From: Halomonas sp.
GTDB lineage: Bacteria; Pseudomonadota; Gammaproteobacteria; Pseudomonadales; Halomonadaceae
Direction: 5' to 3'
DNA: 37,733 nucleotides
NCBI GenBank assembly: GCA_020201075.1
Contig: JAIVHL010000149.1
Location: 1-37,733, forward strand
Shown: piece by piece, positions 18,367 through 26,318 of the stretch
Layout of the letters: the number at the start of each line of letters is the position of its first letter
Position numbering within the stretch: the stretch's first letter is position 1
The notes under the pieces: generated by a model
What the model was told of the DNA's origin: nothing
Seen by the model: the letters and a program-made list of their open reading frames with translations, nothing else
Database searches by the model: none
Position numbers and translations under genes: made by a program

Positions 18367-19782
18367 ATGTTCAAAGGATTTACCCGCTTTCTGCAGAGTC
18401 CGGGCGAACGCCTGAAGTCTTTCTTCGGCCCCGAAAGCAGCGCCGCCGCCGGCCTGTCAGAGCCGCGTATCATTCCACGCCAGGACCATCCGGTGTCACG
18501 TCAGCACTTCAGTGACGCCGCCCTCAAGGTGCTCTATCGGCTGCACAATGCCGGCTATCAGGCCTTCCTGGTGGGTGGTTGTATCCGCGACTCCCTGATT
18601 GGACGCATGCCCAAGGATTTCGACGTGGCGACCGACGCCACGCCGGAAGAGGTCAAGACGCTGTTTCGAAATTCGCGGATCATCGGCAGACGATTTCGTA
18701 TCGTGCACGTGCGCTTCGGCCGAGAGGTGATCGAGGTCACCACCTTTCGCGGCAAGCCCGGCGACGATCATAGTGATCACATCGCCCAGCAGTCTGATGA
18801 GGGACTGCTGCTGCGCGATAACGTGTGGGGCAATATCCAGGAAGACGCCATACGCCGCGACTTCACCATCAATGCCCTGTACTACAGTATCGCCGACTTC
18901 TCGATCCACGACTTCGCTAACGGCGTACGTGATATCGAGGATCGCACCCTTCGGCTGATCGGTGACCCGGCAACCCGCTATCGCGAGGATCCGGTACGCA
19001 TGCTGCGAGCGGTTCGCTTCGCGGGCAAGCTGGACTTCCACCTGGACCCCGCCACCGAAGCGCCGATCCACGATCTCGCCCCGCTGCTGCTGCAGATTCC
19101 CCCGGCCCGTCTGTTCGATGAGATCCTGAAGCTGTTCATGGGTGGACACGGCCTCGATACCTTCCGTCTGCTGCGCCAGTACGGGCTCTTCGAGATGCTC
19201 TTCCCGGAAGCCGCTGAGGCCATGGACGAATTGCCCTGGGCTGAGCCCCTGGTAGAAGCGGCACTCGCCAGCACCGATCGGCGCATCGCCGAGGAGCGGC
19301 CAGTCACACCGGCCTTCCTGTTCGCCGCCCTGCTTTGGGGTCCCGTGCAGCGTCGACAGGCCGCGCACGAACAGGACGGCATGCCGCCAATCCCCGCTCT
19401 ACAGGCGGCCTCCCAGCAGGTGGTCTCCCGCCAGCTGCAGCATATCTCGATTCCCAAGCGTTTTAGCCTGCCGATGCGGGACATCTGGGACCTCCAGCAG
19501 CGCCTGCCGATGCGTCGCGGGCGTCGGGTCTTCCAGACCCGCGAGCACCCCCGCTTCCGCGCTGCCTATGATCTGCTGCTGCTGCGCGAGGCCGCCGGCG
19601 AGCTCGAAACTGGCCTAGGCGACTGGTGGACCGCCTTCCAGAACGCCGACGAGCATGAGCAGCGTCGTCTATTGGACAAGGTTGGCGCCAACCCCGCTGG
19701 CAGCGGCGCACCGGGTAAACGGCGTCGCCGACGACGCAAGCCGCGTGGTGATAATACCGGCGGCGACAACGGCAACGGATGA
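18367..19782 (+). CDS. pcnB: poly(A) polymerase I
   Basis: PcnB adds poly(A) tails to RNA 3' ends, marking them for decay by exonucleases such as PNPase (also encoded in this window). The 471-residue protein has the nucleotidyltransferase core FLVGGCIRDSLIGRMPKDFDVAT split over residues about 64-86, with the catalytic Asp pair in DFDV. RRFRIVHVRFG, the conserved RRDFTINALYY and the RNA-binding region EDPVRMLRAVRFAGKLDF follow. The basic C-terminal tail KRRRRRRKPRG fits the poly(A) polymerase branch over CCA-adding enzymes. The stop overlaps the folK start by four bases (ATGA). Confidence 0.95.
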   Translation: MFKGFTRFLQSPGERLKSFFGPESSAAAGLSEPRIIPRQDHPVSRQHFSDAALKVLYRLHNAGYQAFLVGGCIRDSLIGRMPKDFDVATDATPEEVKTLFRNSRIIGRRFRIVHVRFGREVIEVTTFRGKPGDDHSDHIAQQSDEGLLLRDNVWGNIQEDAIRRDFTINALYYSIADFSIHDFANGVRDIEDRTLRLIGDPATRYREDPVRMLRAVRFAGKLDFHLDPATEAPIHDLAPLLLQIPPARLFDEILKLFMGGHGLDTFRLLRQYGLFEMLFPEAAEAMDELPWAEPLVEAALASTDRRIAEERPVTPAFLFAALLWGPVQRRQAAHEQDGMPPIPALQAASQQVVSRQLQHISIPKRFSLPMRDIWDLQQRLPMRRGRRVFQTREHPRFRAAYDLLLLREAAGELETGLGDWWTAFQNADEHEQRRLLDKVGANPAGSGAPGKRRRRRRKPRGDNTGGDNGNG

Positions 19783-20273
19783 GTTCGCATCGCGCATGGA
19801 TCGGCCTGGGCAGCAACTTGGACGATCCGCGGCGGCACGTCGAGCAGGCCCTCGAGGAGATCGACCGCCTGCCACTCACTCGCCGCCTGGACGCCTCTCG
19901 CTGCTACGCCAGCCGACCACTTGGCCCCCAGGATCAGCCCGACTTCATCAACGCCGTGGCGCTGGTGGAGACCCGCCTCTCGCCGCTGGCGCTGCTCGAC
20001 CAGCTGCAAGCCCTGGAGCAGCGCCATCGCCGGGTGCGCGCCCGACACTGGGGCCCCCGCACCCTGGACCTGGATCTGCTACTGTTCGATAACAGCGTGC
20101 TTGCCCTACCGCGCCTGTGCGTGCCCCACTCCGAGCTCACCCGGCGCGCCTTCGTGGTAGTGCCGCTGTTAGAACTGTCGCCGGAGCTGACGCTGCCGGA
20201 CGGTCGCCACCTGTTAGGGTTGACCGACACCCTGGACACTGACGGCCTGGTAGCGCTGTTACCGGCGGCCTGA
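19779..20273 (+). CDS. folK: 2-amino-4-hydroxy-6-hydroxymethyldihydropteridine pyrophosphokinase
   Basis: FolK transfers pyrophosphate from ATP to the pterin precursor of folate, just before the FolP step (folP is also in this window, on the other strand). The 164-residue protein begins with AWIGLGSNLDDP, then shows ASRCYASRPLGPQDQPDFINAV, and the signature RHWGPRTLDLDLLLF with the metal-binding DLDLD-type acidic residues, followed by PHSELTRRAFVVVPLLEL. All hallmarks are present. It is translationally coupled to pcnB and followed by a 135-bp gap before panB. Confidence 0.96.
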   Translation: MSSHRAWIGLGSNLDDPRRHVEQALEEIDRLPLTRRLDASRCYASRPLGPQDQPDFINAVALVETRLSPLALLDQLQALEQRHRRVRARHWGPRTLDLDLLLFDNSVLALPRLCVPHSELTRRAFVVVPLLELSPELTLPDGRHLLGLTDTLDTDGLVALLPAA

Positions 20274-20286
20274 TTTGATTGGGAAG

Positions 20287-20328
20287 TGTTACCTATCGAC
20301 ACGCCCCGGTGATTCAGGTAACAATCAC
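20287..20328 (+). promoter_or_regulatory. inverted TGTTACC pair and alternative hairpins upstream of panB
   Basis: TGTTACC (20287-20293) and GGTAACA (20317-20323) repeat, in closer spacing (23 bp), the same half-site pair seen before the CrcZ-like RNA. In RNA, GTTACCT/AGGTAAC and GTGATT (20309-20314)/AATCAC (20323-20328) would be mutually exclusive stems. Either a CbrB-family operator or a leader switch is possible; no convincing sigma-54 promoter follows. Confidence 0.35.
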
Positions 20329-20408
20329 GAGTTTATTGCAGCGAAGTGTCAGGCGGGACAGGTATTCTCCACGCGCCTTGCCTGCTGCCACAACGATGAG
20401 AGCACGCC

Positions 20409-21200
20409 ATGAAAAACGTCACCCTGAGCACGCTGCAGACCTTAAAGCGCGCCGGTGAGTCCTTCAGCTGCCTGACCGCCTACGACGCCTCCTTTGCCCG
20501 ATCCGCCAGCGATGCCGGCATTGAGGTGCTGCTGGTCGGCGATTCCCTGGGCATGGTCCTGCAAGGGCATGCCAGCACTCTGCCTGTCACCCTGGCCGAG
20601 ATCTGTTACCACACACGCTGCGTGGCCCGCGGCAAGGGCACCAGCCTGTTGATGGTCGACCTGCCCTTCATGGGTAACGCCAGCACCGAGCGGCTCCTGG
20701 AGAACGCCGGCGAGCTGATGCGCGCTGGCGCTGAGCTCGTCAAGGTGGAGGGTGAGGCATGGATGGCGGAGGGCGTCCGCGAGCTGACTCGCCGCGGCGT
20801 GCCGGTCTGTGCCCACCTGGGCCTCACGCCGCAGACGGTCTATCAGCTCGGCGGCTACAAGGTACAGGGCCGCGAGGCCGAGCGCGCCACTCAGATCCTC
20901 GAGGATGCCCGCACCCTGGTAGCAGCTGGCGCCTCGGTCATCCTGCTGGAGTGCGTACCGGCGAGCCTGGGCCGAGCCATCACCGAAGCGCTGGACGTGC
21001 CGGTGATCGGCATCGGCGCCGGCCCTGATACCGACGGGCAGATACTCGTGATGCACGACATGCTGAATGTCACCGCCGGCCGAAAGCCGCGCTTCGTCAA
21101 GGACTTCATGGCCGAAACCAGCGACATCCAGGGCGCTTTTCGTCGCTACCACGAGGACGTCAAGGCCCGACGATTCCCCGCCGAGGAACACTGTTTCTAG
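20409..21200 (+). CDS. panB: 3-methyl-2-oxobutanoate hydroxymethyltransferase
   Basis: PanB makes ketopantoate from 2-oxoisovalerate using methylene-tetrahydrofolate, the first step to pantothenate and coenzyme A. The 263-residue TIM barrel has the metal-binding signature [40 protein letters not shown] and ECVPASL, followed by [20 protein letters not shown]. Length and motifs are normal. panC starts 16 bp downstream, so the two form one transcription unit with folK likely upstream. Confidence 0.97.
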   Translation: MKNVTLSTLQTLKRAGESFSCLTAYDASFARSASDAGIEVLLVGDSLGMVLQGHASTLPVTLAEICYHTRCVARGKGTSLLMVDLPFMGNASTERLLENAGELMRAGAELVKVEGEAWMAEGVRELTRRGVPVCAHLGLTPQTVYQLGGYKVQGREAERATQILEDARTLVAAGASVILLECVPASLGRAITEALDVPVIGIGAGPDTDGQILVMHDMLNVTAGRKPRFVKDFMAETSDIQGAFRRYHEDVKARRFPAEEHCF

Positions 21201-21216
21201 CACTGGGAGCCCCGCC

Positions 21217-21705
21217 ATGCGAACCCTCAGAGAAATCCCTGCCCTGCGTGAGACGCTGGCGGACGTTCGTCGTCGTGGCGAGCGCATCGCCCTCGTCCCC
21301 ACCATGGGTAACCTGCACGATGGCCATCTGGCGCTGGTCGCCGCGGCCCGTGAGCTCGCCGAGGTGGTAATCGCCACTATTTTTGTGAATCCCATGCAGT
21401 TCGGGGCAGGTGAAGACCTCGAGGCTTACCCGCGTACCCTCGATGAGGATCAGGCCGCGCTTGAGGCGGCCGGCTGCGACCTGCTGTTTGCCCCCGACAC
21501 CGCCACCGTCTACCCGCGTGGGCTCGAGGCCCAGACTCGTATCGTGGTGCCCGACATCACCGACGGACTGTGCGGCGCCTCGCGACCCGGCCACTTCGAC
21601 GGCGTCTCTACCGTTGTCGGCATGCTCTTCAACCTGGTACAGCCCGACATCGCCTGCTTCGGAGAAAAAGATTACCAGCAGCTGGCGGTGATTCGCCGCA
21701 TGGTG
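21217..21705 (+). pseudogene. panC: pantothenate synthetase, C-terminal part missing
   Basis: PanC joins pantoate and beta-alanine. The first 163 residues are normal: [14 protein letters not shown] (HIGH-like ATP site), [19 protein letters not shown], the pantoate-binding [18 protein letters not shown], and [16 protein letters not shown]. Immediately after RRMV the similarity stops and the frame runs on meaninglessly to a stop near 21897, because panD sequence has been joined in another frame. About 115-120 residues are missing, including the KMSKS-like SSRN segment needed for catalysis. The gene as written would not give a working enzyme. Start ATG 21217 is clear, 16 bp after panB. Confidence 0.9.
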
Positions 21706-21707
21706 GG

Positions 21708-22073
21708 CTCAAGGCCAAGCTGCACATGGCCCGCGTCACTCACGCTGTGCTCAACTACGAGGGCTCCTGCGCTATCGACGGTGAACTGCTCGACATGTCC
21801 GGCATTCGCGAGAACGAGCAGATCCAGATCTACAATGTCGAAAACGGTCAGCGCTTTACCACCTACGCCATCCGCGCCGAGGAGGGATCGCAGATGATCT
21901 CCATCAACGGCGCCGCCGCCCATCTGGCCGGTCCCGGAGATCGCGTGATCATCTGCAGCTACGCCCACTACAGCCACGCGGAGCTGGAGAACCACCAGCC
22001 GGCGCTGGTCTACCTTCAGGAAGGCAACACGATCAGTCACACCAGCCACGCGATTCCCGTGCAGATGACGTGA
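21708..22073 (+). pseudogene. panD: aspartate 1-decarboxylase, start codon missing
   Basis: PanD is a pyruvoyl enzyme that makes beta-alanine from aspartate and cleaves itself between Gly and Ser. Similarity begins at [12 protein letters not shown] without the preceding Met, directly after the broken panC. The self-processing site YEGSCAID, the conserved [15 protein letters not shown], and [19 protein letters not shown] are intact, as is the C-terminal HAIPVQMT. The first in-frame ATG is 21726, after the conserved catalytic lysine of LKAKLH, so initiation there would lose it. It appears to be the rest of a panC-panD deletion. Convergent terminators separate it from pnp. Confidence 0.88.
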
Positions 22074-22125
22074 CGGTTAGCGCAGCACCCTCGGTCTTGT
22101 GATGCCAGCAGCATCTACCCGCTGC

Positions 22126-22157
22126 ATGCCTCGGGAACGCCACCCGGGGCATTTTTA
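22126..22157 (+). terminator. terminator of the panBCD unit
   Basis: ATGCCTCGGG (22126-22135) pairs fully with CCCGGGGCAT (22143-22152; one G-T wobble), loop AACGCCA, followed by TTTT on the plus strand. It lies about 50 bp past panD. Confidence 0.8.
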
Positions 22158-22170
22158 TGTCACCCAAAAG

Positions 22171-22208
22171 AAAACCGCCGCCAGGGCTGTCCCTGGCGGC
22201 GGTTTTTA
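22171..22208. terminator. strong bidirectional terminator between panD and pnp
   Basis: AAAACCGCCGCCAGGG and CCCTGGCGGCGGTTTT form a perfect 16-bp stem with loop CTGT. Runs of A before and T after the stem make it work in both directions, so it can end both the rightward pan transcripts and the leftward pnp transcript. Confidence 0.9.
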
Positions 22209-22230
22209 TTGCGGCTTTAGGCCCAGAGGC

Positions 22231-24366
22231 TTAGAGCTCGGGTTCGGCGACCCGCTCGGCTTCGAACGCCGCCTTCTCTTCCGGGGTGATCTCCTTGATG
22301 GTGAGCTTCACCCGGTTGCGGTTATCGATGTCGAGCACCTTCACCACGACATCGTCACCCTCGTTGAGGAAATCACGCACGTCGTTGACCCGCTCCGGCA
22401 CGATCTGAGAGATATGCACCAGGCCGTCGGTGCCCGGCATGATGTTGACGAAGGCGCCGAAGTCCGCGATGCGGGCCACCTTGCCCAGGTAAAGCTTACC
22501 GATCTCCGCCTCGGCGGTGATCGCCAGCACGGTATCGATCGCCCGCTTGGCCGCCGCCTTGTCCTCGGCGTAGATGCGCACGGTGCCATCGTCGTCCAGA
22601 TCGATGGAGGCGCCGGTATCCTCGCAGATCTTGCGGATGGTGGCGCCGCCCTTGCCGATAACGTCGCGGATCTTGTCCGAGGCGATCTTGATGGTCGCCA
22701 TGGAGGGGGCGTTGTCGGAGACATCGGTGCGGCTCTTGCCGATCACCGCGTTCATCTGCGCCAGGATGCCGAGGCGTGCCTCCAGGGCCTGCTGCAGCGC
22801 TTTCTCCATGATCTCCTCGTTGATGCCCTCGATCTTGATGTCCATCTGCAGGGCAGTGACACCCTCGGAGGAGCCGGCCACCTTGAAGTCCATGTCGCCG
22901 AGGTGATCCTCGTCGCCCAGGATATCGGTCAGCACGGCGAAACCGTTGTCGTCCTTGACCAGGCCCATGGCGATACCCGCCACCGGCGCCTTCATCGGCA
23001 CGCCGGCGTCCATCAGTGCCAGCGAGGTGCCGCACACCGAGGCCATGGAGCTGGAGCCGTTGGACTCGGTGATCTCCGAGACCACGCGGATGGTATAGGG
23101 AAACTCCGCCTCGTCAGGCAGCATGGCCTGAACGCCACGGCGCGCCAGGCGTCCGTGACCGATCTCGCGACGCTTGGGACCGCCCATGAAGCCGGCCTCG
23201 CCCACGCAGTAGGGAGGGAAGTTGTAGTGCAGCAGGAAGCGGTCCTTGCGCTCGCCCTCCAGCGACTCGATCAGCTGGGAGTCGCGCAGGGTGCCCAGGG
23301 TGGCGACCACGATGGCCTGAGTCTCACCGCGGGTGAAGATGGCCGAACCGTGGGTCTTGGGCAGGCTACCCACCTCGATGGCCAGCGGACGCACGGTCTT
23401 GTGGTCGCGGCCGTCGATGCGGGGCTCGCCCTGAATGACCCGAGCGCGCACCACGCGCTTCTCGAGGCCGGCGAAGGCACCCTTCACCTCATCGACGCCG
23501 AACTTGCCATCCTCTTCTCCCGCCAGCTGCTCTACGGCATGGGCCTTGAGGGCGGAGAGGGCATCCTGACGGACCATCTTGTCGGTGATGCGGTAGGCCT
23601 CGCCGATCTTGTCCTCGAAGGCGCTGGCCACGGCGGCTTTGAGTTCGGTGTTCTCGACCTTCGGCTGCCAGTCCCACTTCGGCTTGCCGGCTTCGGCGAC
23701 CAGCTCGTTGATGGCCTTGATGGCCACCTGCATCTCCATGTGGCCATAGAGCACGGCGCCGAGCATCTCGTCCTCGAGAAGCTCCTTGGCCTCGGACTCC
23801 ACCATCAGCACCGCCTTGTCGGTGCCGGCCACCACCATGTCCAGCTCGGATTTGGCCAGCTCTTCGACGGTGGGGTTGAGGAAGTAGCCATTCTTCTCGT
23901 CGAAACCGACCCGGGCTGCACCGATCGGGCCCTTGAACGGCACGCCGGAGATGGCCAAGGCCGCGGAGGTTCCTAGCAGCGCCGCGATATCCGGATCATG
24001 ATTGCGGTCGGTAGAGAGCACCGTGCAGACAACCTGCACCTCGTTCATGAAGCCCTTGGGGAAGAGCGGACGGATCGGACGGTCGATCAGCCGCGAGGTG
24101 AGGGTCTCCTTCTCGGTGGGACGCCCCTCGCGCTTGAAGAAGCCGCCGGGAATCTTGCCGACCGCGTAGGTCTTCTCCTGATAGAACACCCCCAGCGGGA
24201 AGAAGGGCTGAGCAGGGTTAGCCTCTTTCTTGGCCACCACGGTGCACAGCACCACGGTGTCGTCCATGGTGACCATCACGGCACCGGTAGCCTGGCGAGC
24301 GATGCGCCCGGTTTCCATGGTGACGGTGCTGCGACCGTACTGAAATGTCTTCTTGACCGGATTCAC
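22231..24366 (-). CDS. pnp: polyribonucleotide nucleotidyltransferase (PNPase)
   Basis: PNPase degrades RNA from the 3' end using phosphate and is part of the degradosome. The chosen start is GTG 24366 ([11 protein letters not shown]), preceded by AAGGAA at good spacing; it gives 711 residues, the E. coli length. Further upstream frame lacks similarity. Two RNase PH-like domains are visible (first with [12 protein letters not shown]; second with [14 protein letters not shown] and [10 protein letters not shown]). A KH domain ([17 protein letters not shown]) and an S1 domain ([15 protein letters not shown] to LVHISQI) follow. It comes after rpsO with a terminator-like hairpin between them, as in E. 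coli. Confidence 0.96.
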   Translation of the reverse strand: MNPVKKTFQYGRSTVTMETGRIARQATGAVMVTMDDTVVLCTVVAKKEANPAQPFFPLGVFYQEKTYAVGKIPGGFFKREGRPTEKETLTSRLIDRPIRPLFPKGFMNEVQVVCTVLSTDRNHDPDIAALLGTSAALAISGVPFKGPIGAARVGFDEKNGYFLNPTVEELAKSELDMVVAGTDKAVLMVESEAKELLEDEMLGAVLYGHMEMQVAIKAINELVAEAGKPKWDWQPKVENTELKAAVASAFEDKIGEAYRITDKMVRQDALSALKAHAVEQLAGEEDGKFGVDEVKGAFAGLEKRVVRARVIQGEPRIDGRDHKTVRPLAIEVGSLPKTHGSAIFTRGETQAIVVATLGTLRDSQLIESLEGERKDRFLLHYNFPPYCVGEAGFMGGPKRREIGHGRLARRGVQAMLPDEAEFPYTIRVVSEITESNGSSSMASVCGTSLALMDAGVPMKAPVAGIAMGLVKDDNGFAVLTDILGDEDHLGDMDFKVAGSSEGVTALQMDIKIEGINEEIMEKALQQALEARLGILAQMNAVIGKSRTDVSDNAPSMATIKIASDKIRDVIGKGGATIRKICEDTGASIDLDDDGTVRIYAEDKAAAKRAIDTVLAITAEAEIGKLYLGKVARIADFGAFVNIMPGTDGLVHISQIVPERVNDVRDFLNEGDDVVVKVLDIDNRNRVKLTIKEITPEEKAAFEAERVAEPEL

Positions 24367-24523
24367 GGCGACTTCCTTCAACGTTACTTTTCTGTGTTTG
24401 ATTCGTTTCGACTCGGCGACCATTTTAGGGGTTGACGCCCGCCGGGGCCACCGGATAGCGACATTTCCCCTGGGCAATTACGAAGCAGCACCACGAGGGG
24501 CGATACACTTGCCCCGAAATGCA

Positions 24524-24551
24524 AAACGGGCAGCCCGAAGGCTGCCCGTTT
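24524..24551 (-). terminator. rpsO-pnp intergenic terminator with UUCG loop
   Basis: On the minus strand AAACGGGCAGCC and GGCTGCCCGTTT form a 12-bp stem capped by a TTCG tetraloop and followed by TTTTGC. It lies 30 bp past the rpsO stop and resembles the partial terminator between rpsO and pnp in E. coli, where most transcripts end but some continue into pnp. Confidence 0.85.
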
Positions 24552-24582
24552 CTCTATCGCGTGACCGCGTGGGGTGCGTCGC

Positions 24583-24852
24583 TTAGCGGCGCAGGCCCAG
24601 ACGCTGGATCAGCGCCTGATAGCGCTCGAAATCCTTGCGCTTCAGGTAGTCCAGCAGCTTGCGGCGCTGGTTGACCATGCGGATCAGGCCACGACGTGAG
24701 TGGTGATCCTGCTTGTTGGTCTTGAAGTGATCCTGCAGGCCATCGATGTTGGCGCTCAGCAGGGCAACCTGCACTTCGGGGGAACCGGTATCGTTTTCGA
24801 CACGACCGAAATCGTTGACGATAGTAGCCTTCTGTTCGGCTGTGAGTGCCAT
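24583..24852 (-). CDS. rpsO: 30S ribosomal protein S15
   Basis: S15 is a primary binder of 16S rRNA in the platform of the small subunit. The 89-residue protein begins [17 protein letters not shown] and has the usual [30 protein letters not shown] and the C-terminal [16 protein letters not shown], exactly family length. GGAGAG lies upstream of the ATG. It sits between truB and pnp as in other gammaproteobacteria. Confidence 0.98.
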   Translation of the reverse strand: MALTAEQKATIVNDFGRVENDTGSPEVQVALLSANIDGLQDHFKTNKQDHHSRRGLIRMVNQRRKLLDYLKRKDFERYQALIQRLGLRR

Positions 24853-24867
24853 CTGTCTCTCCAGTAA

Positions 24868-24911
24868 GCAATATGCCTGAATGATGTATGTGTGAGACCA
24901 CGCATATTTGC
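24868..24911 (-). promoter_or_regulatory. rpsO leader hairpin
   Basis: On the minus strand GCAAATATGC and GCATATTGC pair (9 bp with one bulged A) across a 25-base loop, in the 78-bp truB-rpsO gap just before the S15 ribosome-binding site. S15 represses its own mRNA through a leader structure in several bacteria; whether this fold does so is inferred from position alone. Confidence 0.4.
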
Positions 24912-24930
24912 AGTCTCGGGCGTTTCTCCC

Positions 24931-25848
24931 TTAATCGGCTGCGGTGCTCAGCAGCCGTTTCGGCGCCACCTCCTGTGGCCCCATAACCGCACCGAGGCCC
25001 AGGAAGGCCCCGTCGCAGTAGAGTCTTGCCGTCTCTCCGGTGCCGATACCTAAGGCATCGACCCGAGCCACCCGACCCTGGTTCAGATGGGCCGCTTCCA
25101 CGGCGTCCACCTCGATCCTCGGCAGGTGCGCGACCAGCACGTCGACGGGCATCAATATCGCCTCACGAGCCGCTTGATCGGGCAGCGCCTCCAGAGCCTC
25201 AAGCGTTAGCAAGCCCGGCCCCGTGAAGGGGCCTGTCTCCAGGCGGCGCAGCGCACTGATGTGCGCCCCGGTGCCCAGTGCCCGCCCAATATCCTCGGCC
25301 AGGGTGCGCACATAGGTGCCCTTGCTGACCTTCACGTGGAGCTCGAAGGCCTCGCCCTCGAAGTCAAGAAGCCGGGCATCATACACCGTCACTCGCCGCG
25401 CTGCACGCTCGATCGACTTGCCTTCACGCGCCAGCTCGTAGAGCTTTCGACCCTCATGCTTGAGCGCCGAGTACATGGGCGGCACCTGATCGATCTCGCC
25501 ACGGAAGCTCTCCAGCACGCCTTCCACATCGGCAGCGGCAAGGACCGGCACTGCCGGCCGTTCGACCACCTCACCCTCGGCGTCGCCGGTGTCGGTCACC
25601 GCGCCCAGTTCGACTCGGGTGCGGTAGACCTTGTCCGCGGCAAGCAGGTGGGCTGAAAACTTGGTCGCCTCACCGAAACAAACCGGCAGCAGCCCGGTAG
25701 CCATCGGGTCCAGGGTGCCGGTATGACCGGCCTTCTGGGCCTGGAATAGCCGCCGAGCACGCTGCAGCGCATGGTTGCTGGACAGGCCTTTAGGCTTGTC
25801 CAGCAACAGCACGCCGTTCACCGGTAAGCCGCGACGCCGACGGGCCAT
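24931..25848 (-). CDS. truB: tRNA pseudouridine-55 synthase
   Basis: TruB makes the pseudouridine at position 55 of the T-loop in nearly all tRNAs. The 305-residue protein shows GVLLLDKPKGLSSNHALQRA, the catalytic Asp in GHTGTLDPMATGLLPVCFG (residues about 41-59), and YRTRVELGAVTDTGD. A C-terminal PUA-like domain ends in GLGAVMGPQEVAPKRL. The start overlaps the rbfA stop by one base (TGATG), suggesting coupled translation. Confidence 0.96.
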   Translation of the reverse strand: MARRRRGLPVNGVLLLDKPKGLSSNHALQRARRLFQAQKAGHTGTLDPMATGLLPVCFGEATKFSAHLLAADKVYRTRVELGAVTDTGDAEGEVVERPAVPVLAAADVEGVLESFRGEIDQVPPMYSALKHEGRKLYELAREGKSIERAARRVTVYDARLLDFEGEAFELHVKVSKGTYVRTLAEDIGRALGTGAHISALRRLETGPFTGPGLLTLEALEALPDQAAREAILMPVDVLVAHLPRIEVDAVEAAHLNQGRVARVDALGIGTGETARLYCDGAFLGLGAVMGPQEVAPKRLLSTAAD

Positions 25849-26300
25849 CAGTCTCGACCGCTGTTGCTGCCGGGATCGTTCTCGCCAGCCGGCTCACCAG
25901 CCTGACCGCCGCTCTCATCGCCACTTTCATCGCCTAGCCGGGAGCGGTCGCTGGCGACCGCATCCTGAATCAGCGAGGAGAGCCGCTGGCCCCGCACTAC
26001 GCTTTCGTCATAGTGAAAACGCAGCTCGGGCACATGGCGCAATTTGATGCGCTTGGCAATCTGGCTGCGAAGAAAACCCGCGGCCTGCTTGAGGACCTTG
26101 AGGTTCTCCTTGATTTGTTCCGGCGTATCCTCTCCCAGCAGGGTCACGTGGACATCGGCATAGCCGAGGTCACGGCTGACCTCGACGCCGCTGACCGTCA
26201 CCATCCCCAACCGCGGATCCTTGACCTCGCGCTGGATGAGTACCGCCAGCTCCTTCTGGAGCTGGTCGGCTACCCGGTCTGTTCGCTTGAACTCGCGCAT
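25848..26300 (-). CDS. rbfA: 30S ribosome-binding factor A
   Basis: RbfA binds the pre-30S subunit for late 16S processing and cold adaptation. The 150-residue protein has the KH-like domain: REFKRTDRVADQLQKELAVL, KDPRLGMVTVSGVEVSRDL, and PELRFHYDESVVRGQRLSSL. It then carries an extra acidic and serine-rich tail of about 28 residues (GDESGDESGG...), which the E. coli protein (133) lacks. Acidic tails are common in moderate halophiles, but this alone is not proof. It lies 18 bp after infB. Confidence 0.94.
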   Translation of the reverse strand: MREFKRTDRVADQLQKELAVLIQREVKDPRLGMVTVSGVEVSRDLGYADVHVTLLGEDTPEQIKENLKVLKQAAGFLRSQIAKRIKLRHVPELRFHYDESVVRGQRLSSLIQDAVASDRSRLGDESGDESGGQAGEPAGENDPGSNSGRD

Positions 26301-26318
26301 GAACGACTCCTCGAGCCT

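Noticed and set aside
20354-20372. GG-N10-GC as a sigma-54 promoter for panB
   Set aside because: Only the GG and GC dinucleotides match (AGGTATTCTCCACGC); the remaining -24 and -12 bases do not resemble the consensus.
22099-23976. A 625-codon open frame opposite pnp
   Set aside because: It has no recognisable domain, crosses the strong terminator at 22171-22208, and lies against an intact PNPase gene.
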